From positions 124,001-188,000 of the forward strand of contig CAZHYV010000002.1 in NCBI GenBank assembly GCA_964537055.1: 64,000 bases of DNA, read 5' to 3'. The position numbers were made by a program, and so were the translations under genes. Under the pieces are notes generated by a model. The model ran no database searches and was not told where the DNA came from. It worked only from the letters and a program-made list of their open reading frames with translations. Of the stretch, positions 35,640-43,784 are shown piece by piece (positions within the stretch are counted from its first letter, which is position 1; the number at the start of each line of letters is the position of its first letter). This DNA comes from CAZHYV01 sp964537055. GTDB lineage: Bacteria; Myxococcota_A; Polyangia; Palsa-1104; JAEUJZ01.

Positions 35640-36386
35640 TTACCCTATGCCAAAGAGTCCCGCGTACAGCACGACATCTGTTCTTGAAAGAGCAAGCATC
35701 TTGCCCACCTCATGTTCAAACACCCCTCCCAAAGGAACCGTTACAGCATTCAGGCTCTCGGACAAAAGACATAAGTTCTGCATGAGATGACCCGCTTCCA
35801 GCAAAAGGTACCGGGGGGCCCGAAAGGCGTATTTTGTGCGGACTCGCCTTAGGTCTCCAACGATCAACCACAAAAGCCGACCCCCCTGAATGAGGGAGAG
35901 AGAGGGAACCCTGCTTTGCCAATCCTCCCTTTGTGCATTTGGTTGAAGCTGTCGTAGTTTATGCTGATGACGCTCATAGAAGTACGTTCCCGCTGGCAAC
36001 CAGGGGACCTTCTTGCTTAAGAAATCAGGAAATACGACCAGATAGAGGTGCAACGAGGCAAGCCCTCCGGCAGAGGGAGTCGGCCCCCGCCCGTCTATAT
36101 CCTGCATTCCATGGCCAAACCACAAAAGCCGGCTCAGCTGTAACGATGATGGAAGCCCCGTGGGGACCTGCCCTGGCGAACGCCTTTTGCTCAACGTTTG
36201 CTCGACTGAACCAAACAGCCGAGGCCGGACCTTGGGTAATGGCCACTCGGGGTAGCCAGGATAGACTCTTGGCACAAACGGATTTTTCGAAGAATCATAC
36301 CCCGCCATCGTCTTTGTAAGCAAAGAAAGATTGGCACGGTGAAGTTCTGTCTGTAAAAGGAACGGGTCTACGGTATCTTGATTCAT
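35640..36386 (-). CDS. SagB-type nitroreductase-fold oxidoreductase
   Basis: 248 residues. Elements of the SagB/McbC family: KRRSPGQV, LSRLLWFGHGMQ, RGPTPSAGGLASLHLYLVVF, PAGTYFYERHQHKLRQL and FRAPRYLLLEAGHLMQNLCLLSE. The fold binds FMN; in RiPP systems such enzymes oxidise azolines to azoles. No YcaO-type cyclodehydratase or obvious leader peptide is nearby. The GGAAGG-type ribosome-binding site lies just before the ATG. First gene of the three-gene minus cluster. A stand-alone role is also possible. Confidence 0.8.
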   Translation of the reverse strand: MNQDTVDPFLLQTELHRANLSLLTKTMAGYDSSKNPFVPRVYPGYPEWPLPKVRPRLFGSVEQTLSKRRSPGQVPTGLPSSLQLSRLLWFGHGMQDIDGRGPTPSAGGLASLHLYLVVFPDFLSKKVPWLPAGTYFYERHQHKLRQLQPNAQREDWQSRVPSLSLIQGGRLLWLIVGDLRRVRTKYAFRAPRYLLLEAGHLMQNLCLLSESLNAVTVPLGGVFEHEVGKMLALSRTDVVLYAGLFGIG

Positions 36387-36544
36387 GGCCTTCCCTCATT
36401 TAGGCAACATACCACAAGGGCCTAACCCAAACCAATGAGAACCTCATTGCGTCCTTGGAATCGGAATCGCTTCCCTGAACCTAGATTGTTTCGAAAATCT
36501 TTGGAAAAGCTTGCAGCCCTCGCTCTTTTGGTTACACTGGGCCT

Positions 36545-36805
36545 ATGTCACTGATCGATAAACCCGAGCGGGCCCGTCAGCTTGCCCGTGCCATCGCTAC
36601 AGATTTTATCGTGCACCATGAAAAAGAAATTCGAGAAGGCATCTCGAATGACAACTTTTTTGAAGCTTTGCACAAACTTTTAGAGGAAGGACGAGAGCGG
36701 TTTTTAAAGAGGATAGATCCTTCCTTAGGAACATCTATTTATGACGAAGCCATTGTAGATGTCGTTATCAAATCCCAGGGCGAGGTGCCCTCCCCTCTTT
36801 GGTAG
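36545..36805 (+). CDS. Conserved small protein upstream of rluD
   Basis: 86 residues: MSLIDKPERARQLARAIATD, HEKEIREGISNDNFFEALHKLLEEGRERF and YDEAIVDVVIKSQG. All-helical, hydrophilic, without signal or membrane segment. I recall similar short proteins preceding rluD in deltaproteobacteria, without a known function. Its stop at 36803-36805 precedes the preferred rluD start by 74 bp, and the genes run in the same direction. Confidence 0.7.
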   Translation: MSLIDKPERARQLARAIATDFIVHHEKEIREGISNDNFFEALHKLLEEGRERFLKRIDPSLGTSIYDEAIVDVVIKSQGEVPSPLW

Positions 36806-36879
36806 TATGCATTCTTAGCGGTAGTGTGCATTCTCAGTTATGGTACGCGAAAAAGCAATCCTTCAGACCCTCGGTGGAT

Positions 36880-37944
36880 ATGTCTCAAACAAACCCTCAA
36901 TTCGGCCTCTTACCAGCCTCTCCCTACGAATTTCTTGTCCCGAAAGAGGCTGAAGGAACACGGCTAGATGTTTTTCTCTCTTTACAGAATCTTCCCTTCT
37001 CTCGTTCTCAAATGCAACGCAGGATTGACGAAGGTGAGGTGACACTGGATGGAGGGAAGGCCAAGCCAGGACATAAACTGAAGCCAGGACAAAAAATCAT
37101 ATTTACCCCCGCTCCCATAAGAAGCACCGAAGACCTTCCCGAGAACCTCCCTCTCTCCATTCTCTACGAAGATGCGCATTTGATCGTAGTCAACAAGTCT
37201 GCGGGGATGGTGGTTCATCCGGCCCCAGGCCATGAAACGGGGACGCTGGTCAACGCGCTTCTCTTTCACTGTGGCCCCCTCCCGTATCCAACCTATCCTG
37301 TCCTATCTAGCGAGGAGCTAGCCGAAGACGATATGGAGGAAACCGTAGAAGCGTCCCAATCCACATTGGCCATTGGCGGCGAGCATCGACCAGGCATTGT
37401 TCATCGTCTAGACCAGGGAACCTCGGGCATTTTGGTGTGTGCGAAAGACGAGCTGACGCTCAGAGGATTACAGGCACAGTTTCAGATGCATACAATCAAG
37501 CGCGAATATATCGCCTTGGTCGAGGGCGTGCTCCCCGAGCAGGGTACATTTCGGACCCGTTATGGAAGACACCCTCACGATCGGAAACGCTTTACCGCCC
37601 GCTTTGGAGGCAAACATGCTGTTACCCATTACCGTGTTCTCGAAAGATTTCCAGGCGCAACCCTGGCCCTCGTCCGGCTAGAGACGGGACGTACTCACCA
37701 GATCCGTGTTCATTTTAGCGAGGCGGGCCACCCTCTTTTAGGGGATCCTCTTTATAACACACATACCAAAAAAGGGCGTCCTGCCAGGCTGAACGAGCAT
37801 CACCAGACCCTAGGTCATCAGGCTCTTCATGCCCAGCTCCTAGGATTTGTTCATCCGAAAACCCAACATCCTCTTGAATTTTCAGCACCGCCCCCTGAAG
37901 ACTTCCTTGCCGTCCTCACTTCTTTGCGGCAGGATCAGCGGTAA
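36880..37944 (+). CDS. rluD: RluD-type 23S rRNA pseudouridine synthase
   Basis: 354 residues. An N-terminal S4 domain (TRLDVFLSLQ, SRSQMQRRIDEGEVTLDGGKAK, about 25-85) precedes the RluA-type catalytic domain; the catalytic Asp is in GIVHRLDQGTSGILVCAK and the RTHQIRVHF and GDPLY blocks are present. An acidic insert (SSEELAEDDMEETVEASQSTLAIGG, about 145-170) is longer than usual. MSQTNPQ at 36880 is the likely start; an upstream in-frame start would give a poor, unsupported extension. Cotranscribed with pgeF, an arrangement common in bacteria. Confidence 0.92.
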   Translation: MSQTNPQFGLLPASPYEFLVPKEAEGTRLDVFLSLQNLPFSRSQMQRRIDEGEVTLDGGKAKPGHKLKPGQKIIFTPAPIRSTEDLPENLPLSILYEDAHLIVVNKSAGMVVHPAPGHETGTLVNALLFHCGPLPYPTYPVLSSEELAEDDMEETVEASQSTLAIGGEHRPGIVHRLDQGTSGILVCAKDELTLRGLQAQFQMHTIKREYIALVEGVLPEQGTFRTRYGRHPHDRKRFTARFGGKHAVTHYRVLERFPGATLALVRLETGRTHQIRVHFSEAGHPLLGDPLYNTHTKKGRPARLNEHHQTLGHQALHAQLLGFVHPKTQHPLEFSAPPPEDFLAVLTSLRQDQR

Positions 37945-37980
37945 TTCCACGATCTATTTGCAAACTCAAGAGGCGACCCT

Positions 37981-38760
37981 ATGAATGTAGCCAATAAACG
38001 AATTCTTCGATCTCGCCTGCTAGAAAAGGCAGGGGTGCGGCATGGGTTTACTACGAGATTAAAAGGAACTTCTTTGGGCCCCTATGCATCATTGAATCTT
38101 CATCGACGTGTGGGCGATCAACCCAATCACGTAGAACAAAACCTTGCTCTGGTTGCCAAAGAAGCAGGGTTTTCCCTATCGTCTCTATGTGAAGTATTTC
38201 AAATTCACGGAAATCGGGTGGTATCTCTCTCATCCGCGCAGCAGGATGTACAAGAGGCAGATGGAATGGTGACAAAAGAGTCTCTGGTTCTTGCCATTAA
38301 AATTGCCGATTGCGTCCCCATCCTTCTTGCTGATAGACAAGGACGCGTCGCTGCACTTCATGCAGGATGGAGAGGTACCGTCAAAGATATTGTAGGAGCG
38401 GGGGTTTCTTCTCTTCTAGCGTTTGGGGCTAGCCCCAAAGAACTTTTTGCGGCTCTTGGACCTTCGATTGGCCCCTGTTGTTTTTTTGTTACCCAAGAGG
38501 TGGCAATTCCCTTTCAGGACCTTGTCCCGGAATCCGTCTTTCAGGACAACGCCTCTACCTATCGGGTCGATCTTTGGAAAGCAAACCGGGTTTTGCTGGA
38601 GCGCGCGGGGATTCCAAGGGACCACATTGACGAAAACCCGCCCTGCACCTCTTGTTATTCCGAGTATTTCTTTTCTCACCGTCGCGACCAAGGATCCAGC
38701 GGTCGTCATCTTGCATTCATTCAGGGCGGCATGGGGATAAGAAACAATGAACCAGGATAA
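37981..38760 (+). CDS. pgeF: Laccase-domain protein, PgeF/YfiH family
   Basis: 259 residues. Family motifs are LHAGWRGTVKDIVGAGV, GPSIGPCCFFV and the FFSHRRDQGSSGRHLAFI end; the Cys and His residues that bind the metal and nucleophile are present. PgeF prevents incorporation of L-Ser in peptidoglycan in E. coli; other members have adenosine-phosphorylase activity. AAGAGG precedes the ATG. It follows rluD by 36 bp. Which activity applies here is open. Confidence 0.9.
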   Translation: MNVANKRILRSRLLEKAGVRHGFTTRLKGTSLGPYASLNLHRRVGDQPNHVEQNLALVAKEAGFSLSSLCEVFQIHGNRVVSLSSAQQDVQEADGMVTKESLVLAIKIADCVPILLADRQGRVAALHAGWRGTVKDIVGAGVSSLLAFGASPKELFAALGPSIGPCCFFVTQEVAIPFQDLVPESVFQDNASTYRVDLWKANRVLLERAGIPRDHIDENPPCTSCYSEYFFSHRRDQGSSGRHLAFIQGGMGIRNNEPG

Positions 38761-38789
38761 ATCCAAAACCGAGCTTGCATCTCTGGCTG

Positions 38790-39287
38790 CTAGCTTTTGT
38801 TCAGCATTTGGCTTACGACATCCTTCCAAGATTCGAATCGGTGCACTTTAGGAAGTACATCAATAAACCTTTCGACCTCTAGGGGCGAGGGCTGAAACAA
38901 GTAAAGATGGGAAACCGAGGTCAGATAGCTTAATACTTCAAGTCGGTCGTCGATAAAATGGGTAATCTGTAGCCGCTCGCAAATACGGGCTTTGTCCTTC
39001 CGGGTCTCACAAAAATAGACATGCCCCCGCAAAATGCCCGTTTGCTCATAAAAATGATGCTGACTCAGCCACCGAAGCGTTTTGAGTCTTCTTCCCCCCG
39101 AAGATTTGGAAATAAGATATACATTCTGAGGGCCAAATTTTTCTAAAACCAACGCTTGGATGCTATGGAGTGCACTCTCAATCGGGGGAATGTAGACATC
39201 TTGCAAAACCATCCTGTGTCTCGGCTGGTTTTGCCGAGGGATGATAACCCCGTTAATATCAATGCCAAGACGATCCTCCGTGCCCAT
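38790..39287 (-). CDS. HAD-like protein with DxN first motif
   Basis: 165 residues with a HAD-type core: GIDINGVI at the N-terminus (the DxD position reads DxN), LISKSSGGRRLKTLRWL as motif II with a lysine, and ITHFIDDRLEVLSYL as the acidic motif III/IV. The second Asp, normally the acid/base residue, is replaced by Asn, so classical phosphatase activity may be lost. Lies 105 bp after clpA on the same strand. Substrate unknown. Confidence 0.6.
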   Translation of the reverse strand: MGTEDRLGIDINGVIIPRQNQPRHRMVLQDVYIPPIESALHSIQALVLEKFGPQNVYLISKSSGGRRLKTLRWLSQHHFYEQTGILRGHVYFCETRKDKARICERLQITHFIDDRLEVLSYLTSVSHLYLFQPSPLEVERFIDVLPKVHRFESWKDVVSQMLNKS

Positions 39288-39392
39288 AGCACGGCATTGT
39301 AACGAAAAAGTAGCATTTTTGCTACTGGTTGTTTGAGAAGAAGCGGAAGGATAAAAATGGGGGGAGATTGGAAATGGGAGGATTTCCTCTTT

Positions 39393-41729
39393 TTACGAGA
39401 TTGACTCAGGGGCAACAGCGAGGATTGGTTCTTGTGTAGAAGGCAACTGATACGAAATGCTGAGGGTCTCCCCTTGTAAATCGATCCAAGCCTTTCCCCC
39501 ATTCTGTAGTTCACCAAACAGAATAGATTCTGCCAAAGGCTTTTTGATCTGGTCTTGTATCAAACGAGCCATGGGTCTGGCACCATAGGACGGATCGTAC
39601 CCCTTTTGGGCAAGCCAATCCTTGGCCGCTTTCGAGACAAGCAGTTCTACTTTTTTCAGCATCAGTTGGGCATTAAGCTCAACTAGGAATTTCTCAACCA
39701 CCTGCAAAATGACCGAAGCGCTGAGCGGAGCGAACGAAATCCAAGCATCAAGCCGATTGCGGAATTCAGGGCTAAAGGTACGCTCGATCGCCCCTTTGTC
39801 CAAGGCTTTTTCTGTCTTTGCCCCAAACCCAATTTGGTTTGACAAAAGCTCTCTCGCGCCTGCGTTGCTCGTGAGGATCAGGATGATGTTCCGAAAGTCC
39901 GCTTTTCTTCCATTATTGTCTGTGAGGGTTGCGTGATCCATCACTTGAAGCAGCAGGTTAAATACATCGGGGTGTGCTTTCTCAATTTCATCCAGCACCA
40001 AGACCGCATGCGGAGTCTTTCGAATGGCATCCGTTAACAAGCCACCCTGATCAAATCCTACGTAGCCCGGAGGTGCACCAATCAGTCGAGACACCGTATG
40101 CTTCTCCATGTATTCGCTCATATCAAACCGCAGGAAGGAAAGCCCTAAGGCCTGTGCCAGCTGTTTGGCAAGCTCAGTTTTTCCAACCCCCGTAGGCCCT
40201 GAAAACAGAAAGCTTCCAATCGGCTTCTCGGGATGTCCAAGCCCCGCTCGTGATAGTTTGATCGCAGCAGCGAGATGTTCGATCGCAGCATCTTGGCCAT
40301 AGATTCGCTTTTTTAATTCTTTTTCAAGCTCTTTTAATTGAAGTTTATCCTGCACAGTGACCCGATGGACAGGGACACGCGACATCTTCGCGACCACACG
40401 CTCGACATCTACAGGTCTTACGGTCCGGTGCTTCCGCTGACCCGTGTTTAGCATCCTCATCGCTGAGCCAGCTTCATCGATCACGTCAATGGCTTTATCA
40501 GGGAGATATCGATCGCTGATATATTTCGCAGATAACTCAGAAGCGGCTCGCAAAGCGGCATCGGTATATTTGACCTGGTGGTGTTCCTCATAGCGAGCTT
40601 TGAGGCCCTTCAAAATTTGGTACGTCTCTTCAATCGTACTTTCGCCTACTTCAATTTTTTGGAAACGCCTAGCCAGGGCTCGATCTTTTTCAAAAATGTT
40701 TTTGTATTCAGCATAAGTCGTTGAGCCAATACAACGAAGCTCTCCTGAGGCAAGCATGGGTTTTAGCAGATTGCTTGCATCCAGCGATCCTCCGCTGACA
40801 GCACCCGCGCCCACAATGGTATGGATCTCATCAATAAATAAAATAGAATGGGGGACTTTCCGTAAAGCCGCCAAAATCCCTTTCAGCCGTTGCTCGAATT
40901 CTCCTCGAAACTTTGTCCCAGCCAAAACAGAGCCCATTTCTAAAGAATAGATGACCGCATTTTGGAGAACAGGAGGCACCTGTTTCTGGTGAATTCTGAG
41001 AGCCAGCCCCTCCGCAATCGCGGTTTTCCCTACGCCGGCCTCCCCCACATAAAGGGGGTTGTTCTTCCTTCTCCGGCATAAAATTTGGACAGTTCGCTCA
41101 AGCTCTTCCTTACGGCCCACAAGGGGATCAATCTTCCCTCGTTTTGCTTGTTCAACCAGATTGACTGTAAACTTTTCAAGGAATCCCGATTGCTGCCGAG
41201 GAGAAGCTTCCTCAACCTCTGAAGAAGGCTCGGATTTTCCTTCGATTTCATCGGGGTTCTCAATCTCATCCTCATGATGCTCTGTAGATAAAGATGTGTT
41301 TTTTTCAATCCCATGGGAGAGATAATTGAGTACATCGATCCGAGTCAAGCCCTGTTTCTCGAGAAGATAGACCGCGTACGAATCCCGTTCTTGGAGCAGG
41401 GCCACAAAAATAGCACCGCTGTCAATCTCTGTACGGCCCGCATTTTGCACATGAAGCCCTGCCCGCTGCCATACTCGTTGAAAGGCCACCGTCTGTTCAG
41501 GATCTCGCTCAAGCCCCTCCGAAAGCGTTTCGAGACGATCCTCGAAGAACTGCTCTAACTCTTTCTGCAGAAGCAAAACGTCGATGGCGCACGCATGGAG
41601 GAGCTTGCGTCCCTCCTCTTCTTGAGAGAATACATAAAGAAAATGTTCGAGGCATAGGTATTCGTGCCTACGTCTACGAGCTTCTTGAAAAGCGGCCAAA
41701 AACTTTTCCTGCAATTCTTTGGTAATCAT
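39393..41729 (-). CDS. clpA: ATP-dependent Clp protease ATP-binding subunit ClpA
   Basis: 778 residues. N-domain (about 1-145), then AAA1 with GEAGVGKTAIAEGLA (about 228-242) and DEIHTIVGAG, AAA2 with GPTGVGKTELAKQLA (about 517) and LVLDEIEKAHPDVF. NQIGFGA near 655 is the IGF/IGL loop that docks ClpP. Unfolds N-degron and other substrates for ClpP; clpP itself is not in this window. clpS lies 72 bp upstream in the same direction, the conserved gene pair. Confidence 0.96.
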   Translation of the reverse strand: MITKELQEKFLAAFQEARRRRHEYLCLEHFLYVFSQEEEGRKLLHACAIDVLLLQKELEQFFEDRLETLSEGLERDPEQTVAFQRVWQRAGLHVQNAGRTEIDSGAIFVALLQERDSYAVYLLEKQGLTRIDVLNYLSHGIEKNTSLSTEHHEDEIENPDEIEGKSEPSSEVEEASPRQQSGFLEKFTVNLVEQAKRGKIDPLVGRKEELERTVQILCRRRKNNPLYVGEAGVGKTAIAEGLALRIHQKQVPPVLQNAVIYSLEMGSVLAGTKFRGEFEQRLKGILAALRKVPHSILFIDEIHTIVGAGAVSGGSLDASNLLKPMLASGELRCIGSTTYAEYKNIFEKDRALARRFQKIEVGESTIEETYQILKGLKARYEEHHQVKYTDAALRAASELSAKYISDRYLPDKAIDVIDEAGSAMRMLNTGQRKHRTVRPVDVERVVAKMSRVPVHRVTVQDKLQLKELEKELKKRIYGQDAAIEHLAAAIKLSRAGLGHPEKPIGSFLFSGPTGVGKTELAKQLAQALGLSFLRFDMSEYMEKHTVSRLIGAPPGYVGFDQGGLLTDAIRKTPHAVLVLDEIEKAHPDVFNLLLQVMDHATLTDNNGRKADFRNIILILTSNAGARELLSNQIGFGAKTEKALDKGAIERTFSPEFRNRLDAWISFAPLSASVILQVVEKFLVELNAQLMLKKVELLVSKAAKDWLAQKGYDPSYGARPMARLIQDQIKKPLAESILFGELQNGGKAWIDLQGETLSISYQLPSTQEPILAVAPESIS

Positions 41730-41801
41730 CCTAATACCTCAGGTTCCTGGTTAGATTGCCACTTCGGGTTGACACGCCTCTGTCCTCTTGAAAATCTATA
41801 T

Positions 41802-42116
41802 TTATTCTTGTTCTACCGTACACTGCAGCGGATATTCATATTGCTTGGCTAAAGTCATCACTTTATTTGCTTTGGTCTCGGCGATCTCATATGGATAAAT
41901 TCCGGCAATACCCATTCCCCGCTCATGCACATGAAGCATGATTTGAATGGCTTCTGCTTCTGATTTATGGAAAACCGACTGTAGCATGAGGATAACAAAT
42001 TCTTGCGAGGTATAGTCGTCATTATGAAGGAGCACCTTATAGAGCGAAGGCACCTTCGTCTTTGTACGTGACGCCAGGATGACGCCATACTCATGTTCTT
42101 GCTCAAGCTTTTCCAT
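41802..42116 (-). CDS. clpS: ClpS adaptor
   Basis: 104 residues. Family core: YKVLLHNDDYTSQEFVILMLQSVFHKSEAEAIQIMLHVHERGMGIAGIYPYEIAETKANKV, with the NDD hairpin that contacts the N-degron. Delivers N-end-rule substrates to ClpA. It directly precedes clpA. Start MEKLEQEHEYG leaves a usual flexible N-terminus of about 20 residues. Confidence 0.96.
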   Translation of the reverse strand: MEKLEQEHEYGVILASRTKTKVPSLYKVLLHNDDYTSQEFVILMLQSVFHKSEAEAIQIMLHVHERGMGIAGIYPYEIAETKANKVMTLAKQYEYPLQCTVEQE

Positions 42117-42159
42117 TGCTCTGTGTCCTTTGAACTAGCTTAGATTCCTATCTTAAGAA

Positions 42160-42180
42160 CTATCAACATTTTGGTGATAG
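42160..42180 (-). terminator. Weak hairpin between rlmH and clpS
   Basis: CTATCA and TGATAG pair across a 9-base centre in the spacer downstream of the rlmH stop and upstream of clpS; on the minus strand TTCTTAAG follows. It may end rlmH transcription or lie in the clpS leader. The stem is AT-rich, so this is tentative. Confidence 0.3.
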
Positions 42181-42250
42181 ATAAGGGTACCCCACAAAGG
42201 CAGGCTCCGTCAAGGTGCACATTGGTAAAAGAACCATGCTCTACACTTAT

Positions 42251-42673
42251 CTAACGGTGGTAAGGCTCGTTCCTCAAGATGGAAACTGCGCGGTAAAGCT
42301 GCTCAACTACGACAACCCGAGCGATCTGGTAGGGGAAGGTCATCTTGGATAAAGAAATTTTCATACGAATACTCTCTCTCAAAGAGGGAGGAAATCCATC
42401 CGGCCCGCCGATCAAGAGACAGAGCCCCGGGGCTGAGGACAATTGTGCTTCTTTGAGCTTCGCAGCAAGCTGGGGCGAACTGAGAAGTTCCCCTTGTTCA
42501 TCAAACATCCAAACAAGGTACCTGGGAGGAAGCTGCTTTTCTATCTGGGCGGCTTCCCGCACTTCCACCACATCCAAACGGAAATGGGGCTTCAGTCGCT
42601 TTATGTATTCGTCGCAGGCAAGCTTTGCCCAAGGTTCACGCAGTTTTCCCACCGTTACAAGGAGGAGGTTCAT
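42251..42673 (-). CDS. rlmH: 23S rRNA pseudouridine-1915 N3-methyltransferase RlmH
   Basis: 140 residues, typical SPOUT-fold RlmH: MNLLLVTVGKL start, CLLIGGPDGFPPSLRE near 86 (the SAM-binding knot) and the ending TFPYQIARVVVVEQLYRAVSILRNEPYHR. Methylates pseudouridine 1915 in helix 69. Its ATG lies three bases after the stop of the preceding gene, so it is cotranscribed with that unrecognised protein. Confidence 0.95.
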   Translation of the reverse strand: MNLLLVTVGKLREPWAKLACDEYIKRLKPHFRLDVVEVREAAQIEKQLPPRYLVWMFDEQGELLSSPQLAAKLKEAQLSSAPGLCLLIGGPDGFPPSLRESIRMKISLSKMTFPYQIARVVVVEQLYRAVSILRNEPYHR

Positions 42674-42676
42674 ACG

Positions 42677-43570
42677 CTACCGATTTCTTCTTGAGGAAGA
42701 GATGACCTCGCGAGGCTTAGACCTTTGTCGAGTAGGCGGATTCTTCCAATTGGCAGGGGCTTCCACGGTGGGAAGCCTTCCTTCTGTGGTGAGCATCCAT
42801 TTTAGCGAGATCGTCATTTTTGGCGCCTCCTGACAGGTCTTTGGTGAAGCTTCAGGGGCCGAATTTTTCTCCAAATTGAACTGAGAGGTCAATTCAAAAA
42901 ACGTCGGCAAATTTAGCTCCTTAGAGACCAGAAGTCGGCCTTTGTAATCACCAACACCAGGAATGCCGAGCGAAGGAAGGGCAGGAAAGGGTTTGTCCGT
43001 CTTTGAAAGAAGAATCTCCCACCCAAACGGCGGCTCAGAGGCAGCCTTGACCTCTTTCACCACCAAAAAAGGCGCTTGCATTACGAAAAGCTCTTTGGCT
43101 CCGTCTTGCACCCGAAATAGCTTTTCAATCTCTCCATCCTCGGCAGGTCGTCGGATAAAGGGAGTATCACTCATTTTCCGATAGTAGATGCCATCTTTTT
43201 GGATGGCCTCTCCTCCTTGCATCGTTTTTTTCTTAGGATAGTCACTTCTGTAGGTTAGGTGCCAGTTCTGTTTTCCGTCTGAACGCAAAATAACTTCATT
43301 ATCAAAAACCCGATACTCCTTTGGAATGCAGGAAGGATCGATTTCAAGACGCATTTTTGTTTTCACTTCAAAGGGAACCTTTACGATCGAAAGAAGTTGC
43401 TCAAAACTAGGAAAAAGCTCTGCCGCATCGTCTCCCGTTTGTATGGATTCCCAATTCATCTGGATGGTAGGAGGGATTTTTGGATCTGCAGCAAATCCTA
43501 GAGAAATAAACCCAAAGAAACTTATGAAACCTACGGTGAGTATGGTTTGAAGTCGAAGATATGAAGTCAT
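42677..43570 (-). CDS. Exported protein of unknown family
   Basis: 297 residues with a Sec signal peptide of about 27 residues (FISLGFAA) and no lipobox. The mature part is beta-rich and shows no motif I recognise; it may be a periplasmic or outer-membrane-associated protein (TIQMNWESIQTGDDAAELFPSF, WHLTYRSDYPKKKT, EILLSKTDKPFPALPSL). The Arg/Ser-rich tail (RQRSKPREVISSSRRNR) is positively charged. AAAGAGTTAGC precedes the ATG at 43570; an upstream in-frame Met at 43687 would add 39 residues and no signal peptide. It is followed three bases later by rlmH. Confidence 0.7.
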   Translation of the reverse strand: MTSYLRLQTILTVGFISFFGFISLGFAADPKIPPTIQMNWESIQTGDDAAELFPSFEQLLSIVKVPFEVKTKMRLEIDPSCIPKEYRVFDNEVILRSDGKQNWHLTYRSDYPKKKTMQGGEAIQKDGIYYRKMSDTPFIRRPAEDGEIEKLFRVQDGAKELFVMQAPFLVVKEVKAASEPPFGWEILLSKTDKPFPALPSLGIPGVGDYKGRLLVSKELNLPTFFELTSQFNLEKNSAPEASPKTCQEAPKMTISLKWMLTTEGRLPTVEAPANWKNPPTRQRSKPREVISSSRRNR

Positions 43571-43620
43571 AGCTAACTCTTTAAAGACTTTCCAAGATAG
43601 CAGGTACCTTGGTTCATGAC

Positions 43621-43657
43621 AATAGAAGGAACACCTAATCGGTAGTGTTCTTCTATT
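43621..43657. repeat. 13-bp inverted repeat upstream of the exported-protein gene
   Basis: The arms AATAGAAG(g)AACAC (43621-43634) and GTGTTCTTCTATT (43645-43657) pair perfectly except for one bulged G, around a 10-base loop. It lies 50 bases upstream of the ATG at 43570 (minus strand) and 130 bases before the prepilin peptidase (plus strand), inside their divergent promoter region. Likely a leader hairpin or an operator; no repeats elsewhere were seen. Confidence 0.55.
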
Positions 43658-43784
43658 ACCTACTACTTTTACATATGGCCCCAGCATGAACCTAGAGGTA
43701 GTTGACTCAGCGATCCCCTTCCTTTAAAGTGCCTCTTAAGGATAGATCTTTCGCTTATTTATAAGCAAACAAGGAGAAAATGCT

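Noticed and set aside
39143..39517. 124-codon minus frame across the HAD and clpA ends
   Set aside because: It overlaps both genes in another frame and has no supporting features.
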